The notes beneath the pieces were generated by a model. The model worked only from the letters and a program-made list of their open reading frames with translations. It did not search any database and was not told where the DNA came from. The position numbers and the translations under genes are program-made. Positions 17,874 to 25,673 of a stretch of DNA of 64,000 nt are shown piece after piece. Position 1 is the first letter of the stretch; every line of letters starts with the position of its first letter. The DNA comes from Stenotrophomonas maltophilia (lineage in GTDB: Bacteria > Pseudomonadota > Gammaproteobacteria > Xanthomonadales > Xanthomonadaceae), in the NCBI RefSeq assembly GCF_900186865.1, contig NZ_LT906480.1, positions 2,994,001 to 3,058,000 of the forward strand, given 5' to 3'.

Positions 17874-17899
17874 ACGCCCCGGCCATCCGGGGCGTTTCT
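17874..17899 (+). terminator. intrinsic terminator ending the phage island
   Basis: ACGCCCCGG-CCAT-CCGGGGCGT followed by TTC TG forms a nine-base-pair GC-rich stem with a four-base loop, 33 bp after the stop of the last island gene. After it the base composition changes to the AT-rich promoter region of the LysR gene. Confidence 0.75.
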
Positions 17900-18043
17900 G
17901 CATCTGCAAATTCGTTACACGCTACGCAATCTGCGGCAGGACCCATTTATCTCGCATTCCACGCCCCATTTATCGCGCGCCGGTACACTATTCGCCAAAC
18001 GTCTGTAGTAGGCTTCATTACATATTCTTCATACGCCATACGC

Positions 18044-18973
18044 ATGAATGACCTCACCACCGGCGCCGATCGCCTGGATCTGCTGCGCACCTTCCTGCGC
18101 ATCGTCGACGCGGGCAGCCTGTCTGCTGCGGCCGTGCAGCTGGGCACCACCCAGCCGACAGTCAGCCGACGCCTGCAGGCCCTGGAGCGACAGCTCGGCC
18201 TGCGCCTGCTGCAGCGCTCCACACATGGGCTGCAGCTGACCGAGGACGGCCTGCGCTGCCAGCGTCATGCGCAACGCGTGGTCGACGAATGGGAGTCGCT
18301 GCAGGCCGAACTGCACGGCGAACCGGAAACGCTGCGCGGACGCCTGCGGGTGATGGTGCCGCACGCGTTCGGCCAGGCACAGCTGCTGCCGACCATGCTC
18401 GCGTTCCTCGCCCAGCACCCGCAGCTGAGCCTGGAGTGGATCCTGGAAGATAGGCGCCCGGACTTCATCGCAGAAGGCATCGACTGCGCGGTGCGGGTGG
18501 GACCGGTCGACGAACCGCGCATGGTCGCACTGCCGCTCGCCGAAGTGCCGCGCATCGTCGTGGCGGCGCCGTCGCTGGTGCAGTCCACCGCGATCAGCAC
18601 ACCAGAACAGGCACAGGCACTGCCATGGATCTCACTGGTCACCTACTACCGCGAACGCCTGTTGCTGCATGACGCACAGGGCCGCGCGCATACGCTGTCG
18701 ATCAGCCCGCGCCTGCTCAGCGACAACCTGTTCGTGGTGCAGCAGGCTGCACGCGCCGGGCTGGGCGCAGCGGTGGTCTCGGCCTGGCTGGTGGCCGACG
18801 ACCTCGCACAAGGACGTCTGGTGCAGCTGCTGCCGGACTGGCAGGCGCCGGCACTGCCGGTGCATGTCGTGTTTCCTGCTGCGCGCCAGCAGCCGCCGCG
18901 GCTGCGCGCCTTCATCGATGCGATGAAGGCCGCACTGCCGCAGCTGCATGGCATGCGGCCGGCACCGCGTTAG
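18044..18973 (+). CDS. LysR-family transcriptional regulator
   Basis: 309 residues. The N-terminal winged helix-turn-helix is LRTFLRIVDAGSLSAAAVQLGTTQPTVSRRLQALERQLGLRLLQRSTHGLQLTEDG; the rest is a normal LysR effector-binding domain (RLRVMVPHAFGQAQLLPTMLAFLAQHPQLSLEWILEDR). The open frame extends upstream, but ATG 18044 sits exactly at the conserved N-terminus. No divergent partner gene flanks it because the phage island lies upstream, so its target is not evident. Confidence 0.92.
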   Translation: MNDLTTGADRLDLLRTFLRIVDAGSLSAAAVQLGTTQPTVSRRLQALERQLGLRLLQRSTHGLQLTEDGLRCQRHAQRVVDEWESLQAELHGEPETLRGRLRVMVPHAFGQAQLLPTMLAFLAQHPQLSLEWILEDRRPDFIAEGIDCAVRVGPVDEPRMVALPLAEVPRIVVAAPSLVQSTAISTPEQAQALPWISLVTYYRERLLLHDAQGRAHTLSISPRLLSDNLFVVQQAARAGLGAAVVSAWLVADDLAQGRLVQLLPDWQAPALPVHVVFPAARQQPPRLRAFIDAMKAALPQLHGMRPAPR

Positions 18974-18987
18974 GCCAACGGCCGTGT

Positions 18988-19060
18988 CATCCACGCATGG
19001 CGTGGATGCCGTCCAACTCCATGGGTCGGATCCCTTCCCACCCGGGAAGGGCTCTGACCC
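18988..19060. repeat. SMAG-like palindrome plus second hairpin between convergent genes
   Basis: A GTAG-family core (CATCCACGC around ATG, 18988-19008, GTAG head lost) is followed by an imperfect hairpin at 19023-19060 in which GGGTCGGATCCCTTCCC mirrors GGGAAGGGCTCTGACCC. Lying between a rightward LysR gene and a leftward amidohydrolase gene, they probably end transcription from both sides. Confidence 0.65.
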
Positions 19061-19066
19061 TGTCGA

Positions 19067-20575
19067 TCACTGCGTCTTCGCCGCCTCTGCATTCCACGCC
19101 GCCACCTTGGCCCTGGTCTCGGCCAGCATCTTGTCCAGCGCGGCGCGGTCATACACGTTGCCACGCAGGATCACGCTGTCGATCTTTTCGGTGGCGGCAA
19201 TGTCCTGCAATGGGTTGGCGGTCAGCAGCACCAGATCGGCCGCCTTGCCTTGTGCAACACCACCGTAACGGTCCATCTGGCCGAACCAGGCCGGGCCGGA
19301 ACGGGTTGCGGCCGACAGCGCCTGCGGTGCGCTCAGGCCCTCCTTCACGAACAGCTGCAGCTCCTGGTGCAGGGCGATGCCCGGGAAGTTGAACGAGTTG
19401 AGGAAGCCCGCATCGGTACCGGCGATGATCGTCACGCCGGCCTCCTGCAGCATCGGCAGCACTGCAGCGACCTGGTGGTACTGCGCGTGGCGCGCTTCGA
19501 TCTGCGCCGGCGTGGCCTTCGCCGCGCGGTCCACGCGCCACTGGTAGGTCGCACGCAGGCCAGGGCCGATGTAGGCCAGGTACGGGTCGTTGGCGTGGTC
19601 ATCCTGGTCAAGGAAGTCGAGGATGCGGCCACCGTTGAGGGTCGGGGTCACGAATACGCCGCGCTTGGCGAAATCACGGTAGGCGTGCATCGCAGTGTCA
19701 CGGTCGAAGCTGGCGTCGAGGCGGCGGTTGGCTTCGGCGCGGTCGATGCGGCCGGCACCGAAGTCGGCGGCGATCTTCGCTTCGTCCTTGCTGCCGGCCT
19801 TGAATGCGTAGTCCAGGTGCTCGATCGAAGCCAGGCCGGCATCGACCGCCTGCTCCACGGTCAGCGCCATCGGAATGTGGCCCGAGGCCTTGAAGCCGGC
19901 CTTGCGCGCAGCACTGGCCGAGTACAGGAACAGCTCCGGCTTCAGCGTGCTGTCGGTGATCTTCACGAAATCAACCTTGTCGTGCTGCAGGCGGGCGATC
20001 GCCTTGTCGGCGTCGGCCTCGCTGCCCACTTCGATCGTGCCCTTCCAGACCGGCTTGATGCCTTCGATCTTCGCGCCCGAACTGAGCAGGCGTGGGCCGA
20101 ACAGGGTGCCCTTGGAGATCTCGCCACGCCACTGCAGCACCTGCTCGGGCAGATCGCCGGAACAGTCACGCACCGTGGTGATGCCATGCGCGATGTACAG
20201 CGGCAGCAACGCCTTGTTCTCTTCGATCAGCGCCGGGCCACCACCGAAGTGCACGTGCATGTCCCACAGGCCCGGGATCAGGTACTTGCCCCTGGCATCG
20301 ATCTGGCGGGCCGCACTCCACTGGCTGCGCAGCTGTGCGTCCGGGCCGACGGCGACGATGTCCTCGCCACGGATCACCACGCTCTGCCCGGCCAGGGTGC
20401 TGGCGTGCTCGACATCGACCACGGTGGCATTGCGGATCAGCAGGTCGGCGCGCTCGGCGGCAGACGCCGACAGCGGTGCTACCGCAAGGAGGGTGGCAAG
20501 GGACAACGGACGGGAACGGAACATGGACAGCATCCTGGTGGGCACGCCCAGCGTGCGGGTGGAAGGGGTTTGCAT
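19067..20575 (-). CDS. exported amidohydrolase (imidazolonepropionase-like)
   Basis: 502 residues. A signal peptide is clear in MFRSRPLSLATLLAVAPLSASA, which begins 17 codons in; the real start may be 20524, although the ATG at 20575 directly follows the stop of the ankyrin gene and would be coupled to it. Metal ligands: HVHF in LIPGLWDMHVHFGGG, Lys in KITDSTLKPE as possible bridging carbamate, later HIP and HLDYAF, and GTDAG for the last Asp. It ends with the usual GKAADLVLLTANPL. Periplasmic hydrolase, substrate unknown. Confidence 0.88.
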   Translation of the reverse strand: MQTPSTRTLGVPTRMLSMFRSRPLSLATLLAVAPLSASAAERADLLIRNATVVDVEHASTLAGQSVVIRGEDIVAVGPDAQLRSQWSAARQIDARGKYLIPGLWDMHVHFGGGPALIEENKALLPLYIAHGITTVRDCSGDLPEQVLQWRGEISKGTLFGPRLLSSGAKIEGIKPVWKGTIEVGSEADADKAIARLQHDKVDFVKITDSTLKPELFLYSASAARKAGFKASGHIPMALTVEQAVDAGLASIEHLDYAFKAGSKDEAKIAADFGAGRIDRAEANRRLDASFDRDTAMHAYRDFAKRGVFVTPTLNGGRILDFLDQDDHANDPYLAYIGPGLRATYQWRVDRAAKATPAQIEARHAQYHQVAAVLPMLQEAGVTIIAGTDAGFLNSFNFPGIALHQELQLFVKEGLSAPQALSAATRSGPAWFGQMDRYGGVAQGKAADLVLLTANPLQDIAATEKIDSVILRGNVYDRAALDKMLAETRAKVAAWNAEAAKTQ

Positions 20576-21277
20576 TCAACGCACCGCGCCGTGCTGGCGC
20601 AGCAGGGTCTCAATTCCGGTATAGCCGCGCTGGCGCGCGTGCGCCAGCGGCGTCACGCCGTCGCCGTCGGCAAGCTCCGGGTCGGCACCGGCCTCCAGCA
20701 GCAGCTGCACGATCTGCACCTGGCGCGCACCGCCATCGCCAAGCAGGATCGCTTCCAGCAGCGCGGTCCAGTGCAGCCGGTTGACATGGTCCACCGCCAC
20801 ACCGGCCCGCAGCAGCGTGCGCACAGTGGCGACGTGACCGCGCTCGGCGGCCGGAATCAGCGCGGTGCCGCCATAGCGGTTGGTGCTGCGCAGATCGGCG
20901 CCATGCGCCAGGGTCATCGCCAGGATCTCGTCCAGGCCGCGCGCACCGGCGTACAGGTAGGCGCTGTCCTGCAAAGCGTCCTTGGCGTTGACGTCTGCCC
21001 CGGCCTCGATCAGCTCACGCGCGGCATCCACGTTGTTGCCATGCGTGGCCAGCAGCAGCGCGGTACGGCCCTGGCCATCGCGCGCCTCCAGCGTGGCGCC
21101 ATCCTCGATTGCCTGCCGCACCGCATCGGCGTCGCCGCGGCTGGCGGCATCACGCAGGCGGCCATCGACGTCGGCTTTGGACGTTGCGGTGCAGGCCGGG
21201 GTGACCATGGCCAGCAGGCACAACAGCAACATGCGCGCCAACGGCGCAGGCCAGCCAGGGGAATGATGGACGCGCAT
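20576..21277 (-). CDS. exported ankyrin-repeat protein
   Basis: 233 residues with a signal segment LLLCLLAMVTPACTA (possibly a weak lipobox) and about five ankyrin repeats, recognisable by GRTALLLATHGNNVDAARELIEAGADVNAKD, GGTALIPAAERGHVATVRTLLRAGV and GVTPLAHARQRGYTGIETLLRQHGA. It is immediately followed by the amidohydrolase gene with no gap, so the two are one operon. Periplasmic ankyrin proteins often protect or bind a partner enzyme; that the partner is the amidohydrolase is inferred from the coupling. Confidence 0.88.
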   Translation of the reverse strand: MRVHHSPGWPAPLARMLLLCLLAMVTPACTATSKADVDGRLRDAASRGDADAVRQAIEDGATLEARDGQGRTALLLATHGNNVDAARELIEAGADVNAKDALQDSAYLYAGARGLDEILAMTLAHGADLRSTNRYGGTALIPAAERGHVATVRTLLRAGVAVDHVNRLHWTALLEAILLGDGGARQVQIVQLLLEAGADPELADGDGVTPLAHARQRGYTGIETLLRQHGAVR

Positions 21278-21399
21278 GACAGTGTCTCCTCATGTCCGTC
21301 GCCACGGAACGCCGTGCGACGGTAGCAACAGCCGGGCATTGCCGGCCCCTGCCCTGCATGGTAGAAGTCGGCCTGGGTATCCAGAAGTGAAATGTTCAA

Positions 21400-22281
21400 A
21401 TGCAAGACAGTGCCAAATCGAATAGAACACTGTTCGAACTGGACCTGCTGCGGGCGCTGGTGATGGTGGCCGACTGCGGCAGCTTCACTACAGCGGCCAC
21501 GCGCCTGCATTCGACCCAGTCCACGGTCAGCCAGAAGGTGCGCCGGCTGGAGGAACTGGCCGGGCATCGCCTGCTCGAACGCGGCCACCGCGACGTGCAC
21601 CCCACCGACGCCGGCCACACCCTGCTCGGCTACGCGCGGCGCATGCTCGACCTGAACGAGGAAATGGCCCAGGCGCTGGCCGGTGCGACGGTGGAGACCG
21701 CCGTCCGCATCGGCGTGCCCGAGGATTTCGTCAACCCGCAGACCACGCGCATGCTGGCCGCCTTCAGCCGTCGCCACCCGCAGGTGAAGCTGGAGATCAG
21801 CAGCGGCCTCAGCCGTGACCTGGCGCAGGGCTTCGACCACGGCGAGCTGGACCTGGTGCTGGTCAAGCAGCGCCGCAACAGCCGCCAGGCGGTGCATTGC
21901 CGGCGCGAGCCGATGCACTGGATCGACAGCCTGCGCAGCAGCTGCCTGCAGCAGGACCCGCTGCCGCTGGTCACCTTCCCGCCGCGCGGGTTGTACCGCG
22001 ACGAGATGATCCATGCCGTGGAAGCGCTGGGCCTGCGCTGGCGCATCGCCTTCACCAGTTCGTCGCTGAGCGGCATCCAGGGCGCGGTGGCCGATGGCAT
22101 CGGCATCAGCCTGCTGCCACGCCGCGCGGTCAGCCGCGAGCACCGCATCATCGATGGCGAGCGTGAGCTGCCGGTGATCGACAACTACGAAATCGGCCTG
22201 CTGCACCGTGCCGATGCCGACGATGCCGTGCGTGCGCTGGCCAGCGAGCTGTGGCGCCAGGTGCAACGCGAACCGGACTGA
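21400..22281 (+). CDS. LysR-family regulator, divergent from the ankyrin operon
   Basis: 293 residues. DNA-binding part: FELDLLRALVMVADCGSFTTAATRLHSTQSTVSQKVRRLEELAGHRLLERGHRDVHPTDAGHTLL; effector domain follows (VRIGVPEDFVNPQTTRMLAAFSRRHPQVKLEI). Its start lies 122 bp from that of the ankyrin gene in opposite direction, the classic arrangement for a LysR protein controlling its neighbour. It probably regulates the ankyrin-amidohydrolase pair. Confidence 0.92.
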   Translation: MQDSAKSNRTLFELDLLRALVMVADCGSFTTAATRLHSTQSTVSQKVRRLEELAGHRLLERGHRDVHPTDAGHTLLGYARRMLDLNEEMAQALAGATVETAVRIGVPEDFVNPQTTRMLAAFSRRHPQVKLEISSGLSRDLAQGFDHGELDLVLVKQRRNSRQAVHCRREPMHWIDSLRSSCLQQDPLPLVTFPPRGLYRDEMIHAVEALGLRWRIAFTSSSLSGIQGAVADGIGISLLPRRAVSREHRIIDGERELPVIDNYEIGLLHRADADDAVRALASELWRQVQREPD

Positions 22282-22286
22282 CCACA

Positions 22287-22309
22287 GTAGATCCACGCCA
22301 TGCGTGGAT
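22287..22309 (+). repeat. SMAG element (GTAG head, ATCCACGC arms)
   Basis: GTAG followed by ATCCACGC-CAT-GCGTGGAT, a perfect 8-bp stem, directly behind a LysR stop codon. Same subfamily as at 22863, 38371 and 49672. Confidence 0.85.
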
Positions 22310-22412
22310 GCCTTTCGCGCATCACGCATCGAAACATGGTCACTCCGGCCGCACGGCGGGCAACATCGCCTCGTAGAGTGCCTGTTGTTTCCGTGCTCCA
22401 CGGCGCCTTGCC

Positions 22413-22850
22413 ATGTCCGACGAAATCCCCACCCGCTTCGATCCCCTGCCCGCTGCCCTGCAGACGCATCTGCAGCACCAGCGTTCGCTGATCGCCGCGC
22501 GCGTGGCGGCCGGCTTCCCGACGCTGCCGGTGCAGTGGCCGCTGGCGGCCACCACCCTGCAGCGCGTGGTCGATGCCGAGCTGATCGATCGTGACGACTG
22601 CGATGGCTGGGAAGCGCTGGGCGTGGCGTTCGGTGACACTCTGGCCCAGCGCGTGCCAGGCCTGGCCTGGATGCAGGTCACCGATGCCTGGGGCATCGAC
22701 GCGGTGCTGCGCTATGCCGACAGCAGCCTGCAGATCGGCGCCAGCACGCTGCTGCTCAAGCGCGTCGAGCAGGGCGAGATCATCGACATTGCCCACCTGC
22801 TTGCGTGGCTTGAGGAATTCGTCGCCACCCGCGCCGACGATTACGCCTGA
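22413..22850 (+). CDS. DUF3806-like protein
   Basis: 145 residues without signal or membrane segment. WEALGVAFGDTLAQRVPGLAWMQVTDAWGIDAVLRY followed by KRVEQGEIIDIAHLLAWLEEFV resembles the DUF3806 pattern (a DxxG..W...LRY core and a late RxExGE...L). Function unknown. It stands alone between two SMAG repeats. Confidence 0.7.
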   Translation: MSDEIPTRFDPLPAALQTHLQHQRSLIAARVAAGFPTLPVQWPLAATTLQRVVDAELIDRDDCDGWEALGVAFGDTLAQRVPGLAWMQVTDAWGIDAVLRYADSSLQIGASTLLLKRVEQGEIIDIAHLLAWLEEFVATRADDYA

Positions 22851-22862
22851 CGGCACATCGGG

Positions 22863-22931
22863 GTAGATCCACGCCATGCGTGGATGAATGAGACCACGCG
22901 ATGGTGCCATCCAGGCATGACGTGGATCTAC
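22863..22931. repeat. inverted pair of SMAG elements
   Basis: GTAG-ATCCACGC-CAT-GCGTGGAT at 22863-22885 faces a slightly degenerate copy ending in CTAC at 22909-22931. Located between convergent genes, its right end overlaps the last codon and stop of the cytosine deaminase-like gene. Confidence 0.8.
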
Positions 22932-24088
22932 AGCCAGCGGCCGTCGACCACCACCCGGCGCTCCACCGGCACCCCGGCCACGGCGGCCGGGCCGTGGTCG
23001 GCACGCACGGCCACGAACGTCGCCGGCCGGCCTTCGGCAATACCATGCTGCGGCAGGCCGATCACCTGCGCGGCATGGGTGGTGACCATGTCCAGCGCCA
23101 GCATCAGATCGGCGTCGGTGTAGAAGCCGGAACGGTAGCCCAGCAACATCGCCCGTTGCAGCAGGTCGCCATTGCCATACGGCCACCAGCAGTCGCGGAT
23201 GTTGTCATTGCCTGCGAACACGCGAACGCCGGCATCATGCAGCGCGCGCAGCGGCGGGAACGGATGATCCCCCGGCGCGTTGCTCATGATCGCCACACCC
23301 GCCGTGGCCAATGCTCCGCCCACCTGCAGCGCGCGCGCCAGCGGCACGTCGCCCAGCGCATAGGCATGGCTGACCGCAACCCGCCCCTGCAGGCCAGCGG
23401 CCCGGGTGCGCGCAGCGATGCGCAGCAGCTGGGCCAGGCCGGTTTCGCCGGGCTCGTGCAGATGGATGTCCAGCTGCACGCCGTAGCGCTCGGCCAGGCT
23501 GAACAACAGCGCCAGCTGGCCTTCGGCGTCACCATCGAGCGTGGTCGGGTCGATGCCGCCGAGCACCTCCACGCCCGCAGCAAGCGCCTGCTCCAGTACG
23601 GCGGCGGTGCCGGGACAGGACATCACCCCGGCCTGCGGAAACGCCACCAGCTGGATCCGCATGATGTCGGCGCAGCGCAGCGCCGCCTCGCGCACCGCTT
23701 CGAGATGGCCGAGACCGGTGCTGGCGTCAATATCGACATGGCAGCGCATCGCCACCGTACCGAACGCACTGCACTGGCGGATCAGCGCCTCGGCACGGTC
23801 CACCATCGGTGCCGCACCCGCCACCGCCGCCTTCTCCACCGCCAGCCGCTCACGCAGGCTGTTCACCGGCTGGTGCGGGTGCCAATGGTCGCCGACGAAG
23901 CTTTTGTCGAGGTGAATGTGGCCGTCGACCAGCCCGGGCAGCACCGCGAAGCCCTGCAGGTCGACGCATTCCGCCCCTTCGGCCGGCGCGGCCTCGCCAT
24001 TGAGCCCGCTGATGCGGCCATCACGGATATGGAAATGCAGTGGCGCACCGTCGCGGTCGACACCGCCATGGACGAACTGGAGGGTCAT
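22928..24088 (-). CDS. cytosine deaminase-like amidohydrolase
   Basis: 386 residues from the chosen start at 24088, which has GGGAG six bases before it; the frame is open for 28 more codons that look unnatural. Motifs of the cytosine deaminase/CodA-like group: VDGHIHLDKS, then RCHVDIDAS, LDIHLHEPGE, VSHAYALG and FAGNDNIRDCWWPYGNGD. These supply the metal ligands and catalytic residues; the Glu of HLHEPGE is the expected proton shuttle. Deaminates a nucleobase-like or related amidine substrate in the cytoplasm; exact substrate not deducible. Single gene. Confidence 0.87.
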   Translation of the reverse strand: MTLQFVHGGVDRDGAPLHFHIRDGRISGLNGEAAPAEGAECVDLQGFAVLPGLVDGHIHLDKSFVGDHWHPHQPVNSLRERLAVEKAAVAGAAPMVDRAEALIRQCSAFGTVAMRCHVDIDASTGLGHLEAVREAALRCADIMRIQLVAFPQAGVMSCPGTAAVLEQALAAGVEVLGGIDPTTLDGDAEGQLALLFSLAERYGVQLDIHLHEPGETGLAQLLRIAARTRAAGLQGRVAVSHAYALGDVPLARALQVGGALATAGVAIMSNAPGDHPFPPLRALHDAGVRVFAGNDNIRDCWWPYGNGDLLQRAMLLGYRSGFYTDADLMLALDMVTTHAAQVIGLPQHGIAEGRPATFVAVRADHGPAAVAGVPVERRVVVDGRWL

Positions 24089-24270
24089 CGGGAACTCCCG
24101 GAAAGCCAAGACTGGCGCCATCTTGCGCCCCAGCAAAGCCATCGGCCAACGAAATATCTGGATGGCACACATTCACCAGAGCGATGATTGCCCTGCGACA
24201 ACCGGTCGCAGACACGCCGTGCACACCCCTGAACGGGTAACATGGACGCCTGTTTACGCTGTGATGCCGC

Positions 24271-24912
24271 ATGGGCCCGTCCGACCGCCACGATCGTCTC
24301 CGCCGCTGGCAGGCCGCCTCCCTGCTTGCCGCCGCCCCGATCGCCAGCCTGTCCGCCACCGATGCCGGGGCCAGCACCCCGCCGCAGGCGCCACCCGGCC
24401 AGCAACGCATCGCCTCGGCCGCCCTGGTGGAAATGCTGCATCAGCGCGTGCTGGCCGGCCAGAGCGCCACCGCCACGCTCGAAACCTGGTGCGCCGAACA
24501 TGGCCTGGCTGAGCAGGCCCGGGTCCGCGCCGTGCGCGTGCGCGGCACCGACAAACCGGCCCCGACCGAAGTGCTGCAGGCGCTGGCCGCAGAACCGGGC
24601 ACGCCCCTGCGCTACCGCCGCGTGCAGTTGGCCTGTGGCAGCCGCGTGCTGTCAGAAGCCGATAACTGGTACCTGCCCGACCATCTCAGTCCGGCCATGA
24701 ACCAGGTGCTCGATACCACCGATGAACCCTTCGGCCGGGTGGTCGGCCCGCTCGGCTTCAAGCGCCAGACGCTGGCCGATCAGACCTTCTGGCCGCCACG
24801 CGGTGAAGGCGACCAGGGCGTCATCCTGGAAGTTCGGGCCCTGCTTCGCGACCGCCAGCAGCAGCCTTTCAGCTACGTCATCGAGTCGTACCTGCAACAA
24901 GCGCTGCCCTAG
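24271..24912 (+). CDS. possible UTRA/chorismate lyase-fold protein
   Basis: 213 residues. RYRRVQLACGSRVLSEADNWYLPDHLSPAMNQVLDTTDEPFGRVVGPLGFKRQTL and the ending LEVRALLRDRQQQPFSYVIESYL recall the chorismate-lyase/UTRA fold, in which an R..L...S/A.NWY..D.L.P.M...L..TD.PFGR pattern surrounds the ligand. The N-terminus has RRWQAASLLAAAPIASLSATDAGA, possibly a signal peptide, which would argue against a role in ubiquinone synthesis. Assignment tentative. Confidence 0.6.
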   Translation: MGPSDRHDRLRRWQAASLLAAAPIASLSATDAGASTPPQAPPGQQRIASAALVEMLHQRVLAGQSATATLETWCAEHGLAEQARVRAVRVRGTDKPAPTEVLQALAAEPGTPLRYRRVQLACGSRVLSEADNWYLPDHLSPAMNQVLDTTDEPFGRVVGPLGFKRQTLADQTFWPPRGEGDQGVILEVRALLRDRQQQPFSYVIESYLQQALP

Positions 24913-24921
24913 CTGCATGTG

Positions 24922-25563
24922 TCACCGGTCAGGGCCCCACTGCGCGGTAATGCTGTTGGATGCCGGGTCCACCGAGAACACGAAGCGCCCACCACGCTGG
25001 TCCCTGCCCCATGTCATCGGCGCCGTGGCCAGGCTGTAGACCGGGGCCGCCTTGTCCATGCCGATCGCCTCGGACCAGGCACTGAAATCCTCATCGGTAC
25101 GGCTTCGTATCTCGCCGCCACACAGGCTGTAGCCACAGGCGAAAGACACCAGCGTGCCGCCGCTGCCGATGAGCCGGGTCGCGGCCGCCCTGTAGAGCCG
25201 GGTCAGGTCCTGCACTTCCGGCTGGCCCGCCGCGTCCCGCTCGAACTGGCTGATCGCCTGCGCAAAGGCGTTGTCCGAGCCAAGTATCACGTCGCTCTTT
25301 TCCGCCGACAGTGCGCCTTCGGTCAACAGCAAGCGCTCGCCCTCGAGGAAGTGTCCCTCCGCATTCGCAGGCCCCTGCTTGGCCGCCACCCGCATCGATG
25401 CCGTTTGCCCGTGCGTTGAGCCCGCATCGGCTGTTGCGTTGAGCTGGGACGGCACGGGCGCGGCACTGGTCGCGTCCGCAGCCTCGTCCACGCTGGCCGC
25501 CCGCTCGCTGCTGCAACCGGCAACGGCCAGTACGGCAATCACACTCCATATCCTGACATCCAT
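24922..25563 (-). CDS. lipoprotein of unknown function
   Basis: 213 residues starting MDVRIWSVIAVLAVAGCSS, with a good lipobox (AVAGC). ATG 25563 is chosen because GGAGGAGG lies about six bases before it. The mature part is polar with HFLEGERLLLTEGALSAEKSDVILGSDNAFAQAISQFERDA and two conserved-looking Cys in FACGYSLCGGE, perhaps a disulfide. No family recognised. It follows the TonB-dependent receptor gene on the same strand but beyond a terminator. Confidence 0.75.
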   Translation of the reverse strand: MDVRIWSVIAVLAVAGCSSERAASVDEAADATSAAPVPSQLNATADAGSTHGQTASMRVAAKQGPANAEGHFLEGERLLLTEGALSAEKSDVILGSDNAFAQAISQFERDAAGQPEVQDLTRLYRAAATRLIGSGGTLVSFACGYSLCGGEIRSRTDEDFSAWSEAIGMDKAAPVYSLATAPMTWGRDQRGGRFVFSVDPASNSITAQWGPDR

Positions 25564-25627
25564 GCGCATCCTCCTCCATGTATCGCCACAGCATGCCACG
25601 TGCGCGACGGCAGCACGGATGCGCTGC

Positions 25628-25654
25628 ACAAAGAAAAGCCCGGCAATGCCGGGC
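25628..25654 (-). terminator. terminator after the TonB-dependent receptor gene
   Basis: On the minus strand GCCCGGC-ATT-GCCGGGC is followed by TTTTCTTTG. It lies about 20 bp after the receptor stop codon and separates it from the lipoprotein gene. Confidence 0.8.
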
Positions 25655-25673
25655 CTTTCGTTCGCCTGCCGGA

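Noticed and set aside
9080..17900. Integrase, transposase, tRNA gene or attachment-site repeats of the phage island
   Set aside because: I looked at both ends and found no recombinase, no tRNA and no direct repeat longer than about nine bases; the ends of the island are therefore only estimated.
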